This document shows positions 10,001-18,414 of a stretch of DNA of 64,000 nucleotides, in pieces (position 1 is the first letter of the stretch; each line of letters begins with the position of its first letter). The notes beneath the pieces were generated by a model. It was not told the DNA's origin and did not search any database. It worked only from the letters and a program-made list of their open reading frames with translations. A program made the position numbers and the translations under genes. The DNA is taken from the NCBI GenBank assembly GCA_009911175.1, contig QXWX01000016.1, positions 1 to 64,000 of the forward strand. The letters run 5' to 3'. The DNA comes from Lachnospiraceae bacterium. GTDB taxonomy: Bacteria; Bacillota_A; Clostridia; Lachnospirales; Lachnospiraceae.

Positions 10001-10605
10001 TCCAATGCCACGACGCTGTTTTTCAAAAGGGCCGACTCCGGAACCAGATCGCTCAGGACGTCCAGCAATTCCTCCTTTGTGATATATTTGTCCGCCAGAT
10101 ACTCCTCAAAACCTTCGTATACCGTCCGGATATCCGATAATTTGTAATACAGATAGCTCTCCGGCTCCAGCGTTTCCAGAAACGCGTCCAGCTCCTCCAG
10201 CCCGATCCCATACTGGGTAAACTCGGAGATCACGGACTTCACCTCGCTGATATACCCCTGCTTTTTCAAATTCCCCTTCAGGATTTTCAGGTCTTTTTCA
10301 AACTTCCCAGCAATTTTACGCAGGATCAGATTCTTCCCCTCATCGTCCAGCACCCGGTGGTCCTCCTTCCCCAGCTCCTCAAAGATCCGGTGGGAAAGGC
10401 GTACAAAGCTGAGCACATCAATGTTCATGATCCCATGCCGGGGATGGGCCATGCACAGATCCTTCTGGGTCTGCATGGTAAACTGCTCCGGCACCAGCAC
10501 CAGATAATTTGTTTCTGGGTGCTCTATGGAATCCTTTACGATCTGCTCATATAAATAGTGAGACTTCCCAGCCCCTGAATTTCCGAAAATAAACTGTAAC
10601 GACAT
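7063..10605 (-). CDS. addB: ATP-dependent helicase/deoxyribonuclease subunit B (AddB)
   Basis: 1180 residues. It is the second AddAB subunit and carries the 5'-strand nuclease. The N terminus has an NTP-binding loop (FGNSGAGKSHYLYEQI). The RecB-type nuclease motif VTDYKTGMKSFD lies near residue 965. The cysteines that hold the iron-sulfur staple are visible as FASCAYAH upstream of the nuclease and CDYCAYRGICG near residue 1114-1124. I start it at the second of two close ATGs (10605) because the AAGGGGGA site is then correctly spaced. A low-complexity insert (about 315-350, starting SAEEGKDRTSS) is not in typical AddB. The upstream LuxR-type gene ends only 2 bp before the start, so addBA may be co-transcribed with it. 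Confidence 0.96.
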   Translation of the reverse strand: MSLQFIFGNSGAGKSHYLYEQIVKDSIEHPETNYLVLVPEQFTMQTQKDLCMAHPRHGIMNIDVLSFVRLSHRIFEELGKEDHRVLDDEGKNLILRKIAGKFEKDLKILKGNLKKQGYISEVKSVISEFTQYGIGLEELDAFLETLEPESYLYYKLSDIRTVYEGFEEYLADKYITKEELLDVLSDLVPESALLKNSVVALDGFTGFTPVQNKLLGELMKACKKVVVTVVMDEREDPFVYLHPYQLFAISKQMVTGLVKIAGEQKTMVEDPVYLYGKPVRRFQENPALGLLEERLFRYAGKGRKTALDVVSAEEGKDRTSSAETADAKKHGTSGMGSADCGKNFAADSVSLHAVRNPKEEAEFVASQIRCLVRENGYRYRDMAVIASDMNTYATHLEKAFDTFGIPEFMDHKKSILLNAFVEYLRSLLAMADENFSYESVFRFLRTGISGFTRDETDRLENYVIALGIRGHKKWQEPWLRPARGCTEEELQLLNSLRVRFVEKLENLLFILRKRKKTVGDITLAVYEYFVQEKLQEQIRKQELLFQSMGELALAKEYSQVYRIVIELFEKFVELLGEEPVSLQEYRELLDAGLEEAKVGVIPPSLDQVVIGDVERTRLNNLKVLFFMGANDTFLPGNLGQGGLLSERDREKFTKQKLSLSPGAKEKTYIQKFYLYMNLTKPSQKLYLSFSKVSSDGKALRPAYLIQDIRRLFPEIPVSDEEMRTLSEQELTRDRGAAFVARGLRGRRQGLDGEWKELYTWYRKQEPEGMDRILDAAFYRKEPDLLAKAAADRLFGEASRVSVTRLEQFASCAYAHFLTYGLRLSEREQYQFESLDLGNIAHQSMERFARKAEEYRMDWTELTEELRERLIRESVEESIADYGNTVLFSSARNEYMITRITNLIRRSVWALTKQMAQGDFRPSGFELKFGSGKIDRIDTCEDDGNVYVKVTDYKTGMKSFDITAFYHGLQMQLPVYLNAALELEKKKNEKGKDSGKEVVPAGIFYYRMQDPFVEKESNDRVLEGKLLKELRLDGLVNADDTVIEHLERGLSGSSNLIPVGRNKDGSLSKSSRALPPEDFALFLAFARKKEQELKARMGEGHAEAAPYELNGSTGCDYCAYRGICGFDPRLDGYAYRSLENYSKEEVLEHIREEAEETYRARRLQKEENEEIIADAGKGGEL

Positions 10606-10607
10606 GA

Positions 10608-11612
10608 TCATTCCCCCTTGCTTTCTGTTTGCGGCGAATCATTCAGCAGTGCTTTGATTAATTCATTTTTACTTTTCACATTGACCTTCGAATAAATATT
10701 GTGGGTATGCGTTTTCACCGTTCCCATAGATATATACAGCTCTTCACAGATTTCCGCGGTGCTTTTGTGGTCCGCCATGCATCTCAAGATTTCCGCCTCA
10801 CGCGGGGTCAGCTTGTACCGTTGGGTAAATACCGGAACCCCTTCCCGAAGGTTCGTCCCGGCAAAGTCTGAGACCGTCGGCGGTATGGACGGCTCCTCCG
10901 GGGCTTCACGGACGGACGGCGCCTTATCAATCTGCGGAATGCATCTGCCCATGGAATAAATACAGAGAAACATCCACAAAAAATTCTCTGAAAAATTCCG
11001 TTCCGAGATATACGAGATATCCGACAAAAAGAAATCAATATGGGAAATGACCAGACTATCCTCCAGCTGGATGCAGATGTTCAGCAAAAATACTCCGAAA
11101 ACAGGAAGGGTATGCCTGCCCATCTCTTCCCTTCTCTCAGGCTCCTGTTCCAGAAACAGGCAGATCCCGAACCAGGCACAATACCCCATCCTGTAAAACT
11201 GGCGTACGGAATAGAACAGCCAGACCACCAGCTCAGTCTGAGGCTGAAACACCAGATATATACAGACCGCAAGCATGGGCAGGATGGTCAGCACATCCCT
11301 GTTTTTCCATTTCCGCCCGGTGATCCAAAGCAGGATCAGCAAATCCAGCAGGAGGATTCCCGCGGAGATTCCGATTCTGAGTGCCGGATAGCTGATGTGG
11401 TTCAGATCCTCTGGGTGGATCAGACCTGTCGGAAGCCCGACAAATACGATGTAATGCAGTTCCACTAATTCGATCAGCCAGCAGACGAACAGCAGGATCA
11501 GATACAGGTATTGCGGTTTCTTTGTCCGCAGATAGAGAATCCCTGCCGGGGAGATGGATGCCGCGCAAACGCTGATCAATATTACACTGTAAAAAAATAT
11601 CACCTTTTCCAA
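10608..11612 (-). CDS. Membrane-anchored LuxR-type regulator, copy 1
   Basis: 334 residues. About seven hydrophobic segments fill residues 1-215, then a linker and a C-terminal LuxR/FixJ helix-turn-helix (about 268-325: KLTPREAEILRCMADHKS, then AEICEELYISMGTVKTHTHN). The DNA-binding domain is thus tethered to an integral membrane sensor, similar in layout to helix-turn-helix regulators often duplicated in Lachnospiraceae and Eggerthellaceae. The ligand and target genes are unknown. It is followed at 2 bp by addB. A paralogue with the same layout lies directly upstream at 11722-12729; the conserved block (D/E)SL(V/L)ISHI and the stretch ERNFSEN just before the cytoplasmic part are shared. Confidence 0.8.
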   Translation of the reverse strand: MEKVIFFYSVILISVCAASISPAGILYLRTKKPQYLYLILLFVCWLIELVELHYIVFVGLPTGLIHPEDLNHISYPALRIGISAGILLLDLLILLWITGRKWKNRDVLTILPMLAVCIYLVFQPQTELVVWLFYSVRQFYRMGYCAWFGICLFLEQEPERREEMGRHTLPVFGVFLLNICIQLEDSLVISHIDFFLSDISYISERNFSENFLWMFLCIYSMGRCIPQIDKAPSVREAPEEPSIPPTVSDFAGTNLREGVPVFTQRYKLTPREAEILRCMADHKSTAEICEELYISMGTVKTHTHNIYSKVNVKSKNELIKALLNDSPQTESKGE

Positions 11613-11633
11613 ATCTTCTACCTCTTTTTATTG

Positions 11634-11683
11634 GAGAGCACTCACAGGAACTCCGTTGTGCAGCCGATTTCCGAGAATACTCC
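11634..11683 (-). repeat. Hairpin element copy B, between the two LuxR-type genes
   Basis: Shares the order of blocks with the element at 3023-3069: GAGCA, then GGAAACTC/GGAACTC, then TTGTGC, then GATTTnCGAGAATnCTC. The arms are less perfect than in copy A. It sits just upstream of the first LuxR-type gene's start codon. Confidence 0.45.
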
Positions 11684-11721
11684 AGAAAAAATCAACGTTG
11701 CCATCTTCTGGATTGAATCCT

Positions 11722-12729
11722 CTATCTCGTCTTTGTCAGGGCACGGATCAATTCCTGCCTGCTTTTCACATTGGCCTTCATATAAATGTTATGGGTATGG
11801 GTTTTCACGGTTCCGGTTGAAATGTTCAGCTCTTCACAGATTTCCGCAGTTGTCTTATATTGAAGGATACAATCCAGAATCTGTATTTCACGGGGTGTAA
11901 ACTTATACTCCTCCGACACAGCCGCCAGGTATCCGAACCTCGCCGCTTCGGATGCCATCCCTATACCGCTGTTTTGTTCGGCCCCTGCGGCCGCAGGCAT
12001 CAATCCGGATGTACGCCCAGAACCGGATACTACGGCAGACGTTCCGCCCTGTTCCAGCTCCCGGACACAGTAGACCATGGAACACAGCATGATAAAAAGC
12101 CAGAGGATATTTTCTGAAAAATTCCGCTCTGTTACGGAAAGCATGTCCGTAAAATACGTCTGGATGTGGGAGATCAGCAGGCTGTCCTCCAAAAGTATGG
12201 ATACGCTCAGTAAAAACACACCCAGAACCAGAAAGGAACAGCGCTCCATTCTTTTGCGGACCGCCTCATCTTTTTCAAGTCCCCTGCGGATCAGGAAAAA
12301 AATACCGTATCCGAAATGGCAGATCTGACGCGGCATGTAAAACAGCCAGATCGTCAGAAGCGTCTGGGGCAGCCAGGCAGTATAAGCGCAGAACAGAGCC
12401 ACAGCCGCGAAAAGTAGGAGACAGCTTTTATGGAATTTTAGATTCATGATCCGCAGCAGGATCAGCAGATCCAGAAGCAGGGTGGAAACTGTAGTAAAGA
12501 TCCGCAGAACCGGGAAATGAATCAGGTTGAAATAACGGATATCCTCGGGAAGGCAGAAACGGGCTATGTAGAGCAGTTCAACCAGTTCGATCAGATAATT
12601 TGCCAACAGAAGGCAGATATATAAATGCAGAATTTTTTTCGTTTTCACATAAAGCAGGAGAGCCGGAGACAGCGCAAGAACACATACGATGATCGTACCC
12701 ATCCCCAGATAAAACATCGTAGACTCCAT
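11722..12729 (-). CDS. Membrane-anchored LuxR-type regulator, copy 2
   Basis: 335 residues from the ATG at 12729, which follows an AAGGAGGGGG site; an in-frame upstream extension has no such site. The layout equals copy 1: seven hydrophobic segments over residues 1-215, an Ala/Gly-rich linker (about 225-260), and a LuxR-type helix-turn-helix at the end (KFTPREIQILDCILQYKT, then AEICEELNISTGTVKTHTHN). The last residues (VKSRQELIRALTK) parallel VKSKNELIKALLN of copy 1. The pair probably arose by tandem duplication and then diverged, mostly in the membrane part, which suggests different signals. Function not known. Confidence 0.8.
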   Translation of the reverse strand: MESTMFYLGMGTIIVCVLALSPALLLYVKTKKILHLYICLLLANYLIELVELLYIARFCLPEDIRYFNLIHFPVLRIFTTVSTLLLDLLILLRIMNLKFHKSCLLLFAAVALFCAYTAWLPQTLLTIWLFYMPRQICHFGYGIFFLIRRGLEKDEAVRKRMERCSFLVLGVFLLSVSILLEDSLLISHIQTYFTDMLSVTERNFSENILWLFIMLCSMVYCVRELEQGGTSAVVSGSGRTSGLMPAAAGAEQNSGIGMASEAARFGYLAAVSEEYKFTPREIQILDCILQYKTTAEICEELNISTGTVKTHTHNIYMKANVKSRQELIRALTKTR

Positions 12730-12904
12730 ATTGTCCCCCTCCTTACCCGCTCTAGCAAATACAACAAAATAACAATAACAAAAAAGCGGAAAAAAGTCAA
12801 AATTTTTCCCGCCTCGGCCCTGTCCTCCCGTTCCGTGCAGAAGCACCGGAAGCGCTCTGTTTTTAAAGGGTTTAGAAGAGTTTAGAACAAAAGATGTAGA
12901 AAAA

Positions 12905-14524
12905 TCAATCGGATTTCAGTCCATCGCTTTGCCGTTCCGTCCAGGGATTTCCGCATTCTACAATTACTTCGCATATCTCATGTCCCCGGTACGAAAATAC
13001 CCGGCCCTCCCGCGGCTTCTTCACATTTCTGCTGAAGCTGACCAGATATCCCTCCCGAAGTCCTTTTACGTCAAGATAGTCCGCTAACTGATCATACCCT
13101 TTCTCTTCGTAAGCGGAACCTCGCCACACCTTTAACTCCACAACAAATTCTTCACTGCCGTAGAATACTTGAATATCCATCCGCCGATTTTTCCGGGTCT
13201 GCGGCTCTACTGCATAGTGCCCTGTCCCATTGATGATCGGCCGCAAAAAACTCAGAAACAACAGCCGTCCATGATTCTCTATAAACTTTCCGTTCTCCTC
13301 CCGGTATTCGGACTTCATGAATGCCGCAAACCGCCCGATCACTTTTTTCATATCCAGACGCCCGTTTCGGATATACTGGGATTTCTCTATATAGTCCGAA
13401 TTTTCCAGGCTTGCCGTCCCTCGCACGGAGGTAAAATAGTTCAGGATCAGTGTTTCAAATATGACGTTTGAAACCACAGTCCTCCCATCCTGCTCCTTCA
13501 AGATCCCGAACATGACCCCCAGGTCAATTGCCGGGTTCATGATCTCAAATACCACATTTGCCCCGTTGATCAGGATCTGTTCCACAAGATCCGAAAATTC
13601 CTGATGATTTCGGATATTTTTTATCACATCTTCGAACAGGGGATTTTTTTCTTTCAGCAGGTCGCGCACAGCTGTACGCAGGCTTTGTACCGTCCACTCC
13701 CTGTCATTTTCCTCCATTTTTTTGCAAAGGCAGCTCACTAAAAACGGATATCCGCCCGTATACAGGTACAATTCCTCCGACATCTTCCGCAGATCCATCC
13801 CTGTTCGGTGATCGGCTTCATATTCCTCCAGCATGGTCAGGATATCCGCCGGATGAAAACTCATATTTACATCAAATGAGACTGCCACATTCCACGGACT
13901 GTTGTATCTGTGGATCTCTTCCGGCCGGATCTTCTGCTTCAGATTTTTTATGTCATAGACGCCTGCCAGGATCACGGAATGAAATGCTGCTGTCTCTTCT
14001 CTGCCGAGATAATACTCCCGAAGCTGCCCCAGAAAATCCAGAAAGACCTGGTTGTTGGATGCCTGATCCACCTCATCGATCATGAGGACAACTTTTTTCC
14101 GCGCCGCCCCGCATACCTCGCTGAGTCCTTCAAACAGCTCCGTCAGATCGAACCGCTCTCTTCCTTCGCCTTCCTTCCGGCTTTTTTCCAGATTTTGCAG
14201 AGCCTCGGCGCTCAACCCGGTTTCCCTTTCCGCTTTTTTCAGAAAGCCCCGGACAAATGCCTGTGAGAAAGCATATTCATCACGGAATTTTGCGGTGCTC
14301 ATTTTCTGGAAGCTCATGGAGATCACCGCATAGTCCGGCCTGAGATATTCTTTTAGAGCGTACAGTAATGTGGTCTTTCCATACTGGCGCGCTCTGTTGA
14401 TCACAAAGTATTCCCCCCGGTCTATCATTTTTTTTGTCTCTCTTAACCGTCCGCCCAAATCTACCATATAATGCCTGTCCGGATAGCAAATTCCATGAAT
14501 ATTGAATGTTCTGACCTGTTCCAT
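12905..14524 (-). CDS. AAA-like ATPase with C-terminal PD-(D/E)XK-type nuclease domain, type 1
   Basis: 539 residues. Residues ~35-50 carry the family's relaxed P-loop (NRARQYGKTT) in place of a canonical Walker A; Walker B is VVLMIDEVDQ near 148-157. The C-terminal ~100 residues contain RRMDIQVFYGSEEFVVELKV, a D-(x)n-ExK pattern of PD-(D/E)XK nucleases. Such AAA-ATPase plus nuclease-like proteins are abundant paralogues in Clostridia and Bacteroidetes. Their role is unknown, with suggestions of defence or mobile-element ties. It stands alone, with no partner gene visible. A relative with a different middle region lies at 30448-32058. Confidence 0.75.
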   Translation of the reverse strand: MEQVRTFNIHGICYPDRHYMVDLGGRLRETKKMIDRGEYFVINRARQYGKTTLLYALKEYLRPDYAVISMSFQKMSTAKFRDEYAFSQAFVRGFLKKAERETGLSAEALQNLEKSRKEGEGRERFDLTELFEGLSEVCGAARKKVVLMIDEVDQASNNQVFLDFLGQLREYYLGREETAAFHSVILAGVYDIKNLKQKIRPEEIHRYNSPWNVAVSFDVNMSFHPADILTMLEEYEADHRTGMDLRKMSEELYLYTGGYPFLVSCLCKKMEENDREWTVQSLRTAVRDLLKEKNPLFEDVIKNIRNHQEFSDLVEQILINGANVVFEIMNPAIDLGVMFGILKEQDGRTVVSNVIFETLILNYFTSVRGTASLENSDYIEKSQYIRNGRLDMKKVIGRFAAFMKSEYREENGKFIENHGRLLFLSFLRPIINGTGHYAVEPQTRKNRRMDIQVFYGSEEFVVELKVWRGSAYEEKGYDQLADYLDVKGLREGYLVSFSRNVKKPREGRVFSYRGHEICEVIVECGNPWTERQSDGLKSD

Positions 14525-14648
14525 TTCAGACCTCCCAAAAGCAAACGCCTTTGCCCTGCTGTTTTTCCTGCATCGTTTCTTTTCACAATCGTATCATTTC
14601 CAGCCACTTTTTTCAATAACACACGGCACATTGATAAAAATGCTTTCC

Positions 14649-14972
14649 TCAGGCCCCCACCTGACACCGCTTCCAGATTCGTTTTCCTATGAGAAGCAAC
14701 AATGCGGAAACCAAAATATACACCATCGGCGCCATCTGAAAGAGCATCATATAATTCCCCAAAACAGAGAGCAGCCTGTCGTCCCACAATTCCCACGTCA
14801 TCAGCAGATTCGTCGGCAGCAATTCATAGACCTTGGAAACCGTGCTATAGGAATAAGGGATATCAATGAACAACGTAAAAATCATAATACCAAACGGCCC
14901 AGCCATAACGCCTGCACTTTTTTCAGCCATTCCGACAAAAACATGACTGTGCTCCCAATATTGGTTATTTCT
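14649..14972 (-). pseudogene. C-terminal fragment of an ABC-2-type permease
   Basis: The open frame begins directly after the esterase stop codon (TGA at 14974-14976) and runs about 107 residues without a convincing start; an internal ATG at 14930 has no ribosome binding site. The content is two hydrophobic segments (AGPFGIMIFTLFIDI and APMVYILVSALLLLIGKRI) separated by YELLPTNLLMTWELWDD, which resembles the last third of ABC-2-family permeases of the lantibiotic or bacitracin export type. No ATPase or N-terminal half is nearby, so it is most likely a remnant. Family assignment is tentative. Confidence 0.5.
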
Positions 14973-14973
14973 T

Positions 14974-15948
14974 TCACTGTTTTTTACACGTCTGCTTTTC
15001 TATAAACTTAAGCATATGCTCCAAACATTCCCGGGCATATTGATTATCTGCAAATCTCTGCATATATCCATGCTCCAGTTCATCACACTCAGGGCCCCTG
15101 TAAAAGAATTCATAGTCGGTTCCGTTCCGTTCCAAGATTTCCGCCAACTCCTTAGCGGAATCGAAAAACCATATTTGCATATTGCTGCTGTTGATAAAGG
15201 AAGGTATGTAAGAATCGCCAATCCATTTCGTGGTATTCAACTTCTGCTGTTCCTCCATATCAGAAAAATCATCCGTTCCAATCCAACATCCCATCAGCGC
15301 GCACATATTCTCATCAAAATTTCTCACAGAGGATACTGCCTCATCAATCAGCAGCCCCAGAACACATTCTTTCTTTATCGCTGGTACAATCCCAAGCTTT
15401 TTTGCATAATCCGGGCTGCACAGTATCGTCCCGTATATTTCAGACAGAACAGCGCCCGCACTGCCGCCGCCTAAAAAGATCCGGCCCATGTCTAATCCGT
15501 ACTCCTCCTGGTGTTCCGTCAAGAACCCAAGCATCTGATTCATCTGTTCTATCTGCACCGGAAAACGATATTCCGGTGCCAGCGCATAATTGGGACTTAC
15601 CACATTATAACCTCTTTTGACAATCTCTGCGCAGAAATCTACATCTCTGCCGGTCCCTGCTCCCAGCGGATCTCCCGTCACCTTATCACCAAAAATAAAA
15701 CCGCCGCCATGAATGTAAAAAACAGTAGGTCTCCGTACGGATTTATCTTTATCCGGATACCATATATCGAGGAAGCTATTAGGATAGACATCACCGTAAC
15801 ATATATCATTTACATATACGATTCCATCATCCCGGATATTTTCTCCCTGTTCCTTTCGTGGCGCAAAAGAATTCACTTCCATGCCATGATACATTTTTTC
15901 AAACACTATTTTTTGAACTTCCAAGCACTTCAAATCTGATTTTAACAT
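14974..15948 (-). CDS. Alpha/beta-hydrolase, hormone-sensitive-lipase-like esterase
   Basis: 324 residues, no signal peptide. The oxyanion-hole motif HGGGF is near residue 80 and the nucleophile elbow GGGSAG near 160 (family form GDSAG, here Gly for Asp). YALAPEYRFP after the elbow region is also typical. The catalytic Asp and His are probably those of DELEHGYMQRF near residue 294. Such esterases remove acyl groups from small substrates or sugars. It is the last intact gene of the glycoside locus, 83 bp after the GH78 gene, and may remove acetyl or other acyl groups from plant glycosides. The substrate is inferred from context. Confidence 0.8.
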   Translation of the reverse strand: MLKSDLKCLEVQKIVFEKMYHGMEVNSFAPRKEQGENIRDDGIVYVNDICYGDVYPNSFLDIWYPDKDKSVRRPTVFYIHGGGFIFGDKVTGDPLGAGTGRDVDFCAEIVKRGYNVVSPNYALAPEYRFPVQIEQMNQMLGFLTEHQEEYGLDMGRIFLGGGSAGAVLSEIYGTILCSPDYAKKLGIVPAIKKECVLGLLIDEAVSSVRNFDENMCALMGCWIGTDDFSDMEEQQKLNTTKWIGDSYIPSFINSSNMQIWFFDSAKELAEILERNGTDYEFFYRGPECDELEHGYMQRFADNQYARECLEHMLKFIEKQTCKKQ

Positions 15949-16031
15949 TTTTCGTCCGTCTTCCTTTCGTCAATATAGTTGTTCTTATGTTATATAACGT
16001 TTTCTTACCAGGATTACCATGAAAGCAAGTA

Positions 16032-18365
16032 TCACTTAATGATCATGTTTACTTTGAATTCATAGGAGCCGCCTGTCAGGATTTCCTTTGTCCCATCCGG
16101 TAAGATGAGGTGTGCTTTTGTGCCATTCGGAACTTGACACGAATAGAAAAGTTTGTCTTCATCACGTTTCCAACAGGATCGGATGACACCATATCGCGTT
16201 TTATATGTTGCCTCTGCCCACATGAGCGAGCCGCCAACCACAGGTTTCAGTTCAAACTCTCTAAACCCGGGTGCCTCGAATGTAGGACGGATACCTGCAA
16301 TATACTCAAAGAAGAACTGGCAAACCGCGCCAAAACTATAGTGATTGAAGCTGTCCTGAAACAGGTCCATACCATTCCAGCTTTCCAACATTGTAGTGGC
16401 TCCCAGCGTAACGGGATGCAGCCAGCCTGGGAAATCCATCTGTTCCAAAACCCGGAAGGCTTCTTTTATAAGTCCGTTATCACAGAGGGTCGGCAGAAGA
16501 TAAACGGTACTGAGAAAGCCTGTGTTCAGATGATAATCCGCTGCTTCCAGTTCTTGCTTAAGCTGCCGGATGACCAGCGGTTTTTTTGCCTCACTGACAA
16601 GATCCAGAGCCAAGGCACGGATATAGGCTGCCTGATGCCCCGGCTGAATCACACCATCTTCCGCAATAAGATACTTGTTATAAGCATCTTTAATCTTTTT
16701 AGACAATCCCCCATAATGTTTTGCATCTTCTTCCCTTCCGAGAATCTGTGCTATGTGGCTTAAGTTGTCACAGGAACGCTTTGTATACGCTGTGGCCACT
16801 TCCGGTTGACCATACTTAGCCATGTGACTTACATAGTCTATTGCCGTACCGCCTTTAGCAAAGAGCTCAATAACCTCCGGTGGCGGAGGAAGAGGTTCAT
16901 TCCATTCTCCATAATGAAATTTGGTGTCATAGATCCATTCTCCATCCCCGTTTATATACCATGGCTTTTCTGCATATAGTGGGTTACTGTCCTTCATGCA
17001 AAGGAGAGAATAGTTAAGCCAGCGTTTTGCAGTATCATAGTGTTCCTCTAAAATAGCCTTATCACCATACATCAGATAGAGTTGATACGGTATCCATACG
17101 GCAGAATCCCCCCACCCCACGCTGTCCTCACCAATATTTCCATTCCCAAAGGGACCGGCTATTGCCATAGCGGGATTGACAGCCTGTACCTGCTTCAATT
17201 CCTCCGGGTTATGGACACTGGAAGTGGAAGGAAACGTGATTCCTAACTTACCACTTTCAAACTGCTCGATACTCTGATCTTGTAACCATTTGTAAAAGAA
17301 AGTATCTACATCCATGAACCAGGCAGAAGTGCGGCAATAAATCATAGCATCGCCTGTCCAGGCATTGCGCTCCCGGGTGGGACAGTCCACCGCCACATCC
17401 AGAAAGTTTCCCTTCTGGCTCCACCGGGCATTTTCCACCAGTTTATTAATGAGTTTGCTGGAGCAACGGAAATCGCCGGTCTCTTCCATATCTGAATAAA
17501 CCGCAATTGCAACAAAATCCGCGTCACAGACACCTTCCACCAGTACATAACGAAAACCGAAAAAAGTAAAATGCGGTGTATATTCCTCTCGCTCTGCGCC
17601 GCGGCAAATATAGGTTATCTCCTGAAATTCCGCTTTTCCTCCGTCACAATTGGCTGTGGAAAATCTGCCATCCGGATCAATCCCTTCTCCATGTTTTAAA
17701 TGTATCCTCTGTCCGGGCTTCGTATGGTGAAGTGTCATCCTCACATAACCGGCAATATTTTGTCCGAAATCAATGACCAGATTCCCGGCACTATCCCGGA
17801 AGGGTCTTCCGATAAACCGTTCCTTCTCCCGTACAGGAACACTCTGATTTTCAATCAGCTCCCCTTCCGTATGTTCGGTACAAAGCGCGGCAGGCTGCCA
17901 GTCCGTCAGCGTAATCCTTGCATCATAAATCTCGCCCTTTTGCAGATCAGCGCTAACAATGGGGCCAGTTGTGACCTCAAAACTTTCATCGGTCGCAACA
18001 ATAACTGTCTCCTCCTCATACACAAGAATTAATTCACCCCAAAGGGCCAACGTATATCCGAAATTATTATTCCAGCGCCACCAGCCGTCTCCCACTGTAA
18101 CATGTAATTCATTCATACCTTCTGACAAAAGGGCTGTGACCTCGTATTCCTGCGTTTGGATCCGCTGATAATAACTGGTAAATCCCGGTGTAAACCTGTC
18201 CTCTGTTACCGGAATACGATTAACCGCCGCCTCATAAATCCCGTGTGCGCTGAGGCGAAGCTTCGCTTCTTTTAAACCATTCATAACATCAAATCTTCGG
18301 CGGAACACCGGTACGAGCCTCGTCTCCCGGCTGTCTCCGGGATGACAGATCCATGCCGCCATCAT
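16032..18365 (-). CDS. Alpha-L-rhamnosidase, glycoside hydrolase family 78
   Basis: 777 residues from the ATG at 18365, preceded by AGGAGG at 5 bp; an ATG ten codons upstream lacks a site. The N-terminal part matches the Bac_rhamnosid_N beta-sandwich (NELHVTVGDGWWRWNN). The catalytic (alpha/alpha)6 barrel holds the family signature DCPTRERNAWTGDA with the predicted acid, and MLESWNGMD with the candidate general base. Many GH78 enzymes are 880-1000 residues; this one lacks the extra N-terminal FN3-type domain. There is no signal peptide, so it acts in the cytoplasm. It releases L-rhamnose from imported glycosides, probably together with the GH3 enzyme encoded in the same run of genes. Confidence 0.9.
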   Translation of the reverse strand: MMAAWICHPGDSRETRLVPVFRRRFDVMNGLKEAKLRLSAHGIYEAAVNRIPVTEDRFTPGFTSYYQRIQTQEYEVTALLSEGMNELHVTVGDGWWRWNNNFGYTLALWGELILVYEEETVIVATDESFEVTTGPIVSADLQKGEIYDARITLTDWQPAALCTEHTEGELIENQSVPVREKERFIGRPFRDSAGNLVIDFGQNIAGYVRMTLHHTKPGQRIHLKHGEGIDPDGRFSTANCDGGKAEFQEITYICRGAEREEYTPHFTFFGFRYVLVEGVCDADFVAIAVYSDMEETGDFRCSSKLINKLVENARWSQKGNFLDVAVDCPTRERNAWTGDAMIYCRTSAWFMDVDTFFYKWLQDQSIEQFESGKLGITFPSTSSVHNPEELKQVQAVNPAMAIAGPFGNGNIGEDSVGWGDSAVWIPYQLYLMYGDKAILEEHYDTAKRWLNYSLLCMKDSNPLYAEKPWYINGDGEWIYDTKFHYGEWNEPLPPPPEVIELFAKGGTAIDYVSHMAKYGQPEVATAYTKRSCDNLSHIAQILGREEDAKHYGGLSKKIKDAYNKYLIAEDGVIQPGHQAAYIRALALDLVSEAKKPLVIRQLKQELEAADYHLNTGFLSTVYLLPTLCDNGLIKEAFRVLEQMDFPGWLHPVTLGATTMLESWNGMDLFQDSFNHYSFGAVCQFFFEYIAGIRPTFEAPGFREFELKPVVGGSLMWAEATYKTRYGVIRSCWKRDEDKLFYSCQVPNGTKAHLILPDGTKEILTGGSYEFKVNMIIK

Positions 18366-18414
18366 AACCGCCTCCTGTGCGGAGCCTGTACACATGTTAT
18401 TACTTTTCTCATTC

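Noticed and set aside
8557..10140. 527-codon plus-strand frame within addB
   Set aside because: Antisense shadow of addB; no ribosome binding site and no recognisable domain.
12905..14524. AAA ATPase as part of a multi-gene defence system
   Set aside because: No partner nuclease, methylase or other defence gene lies next to it; the neighbours are ordinary regulators and an esterase locus.
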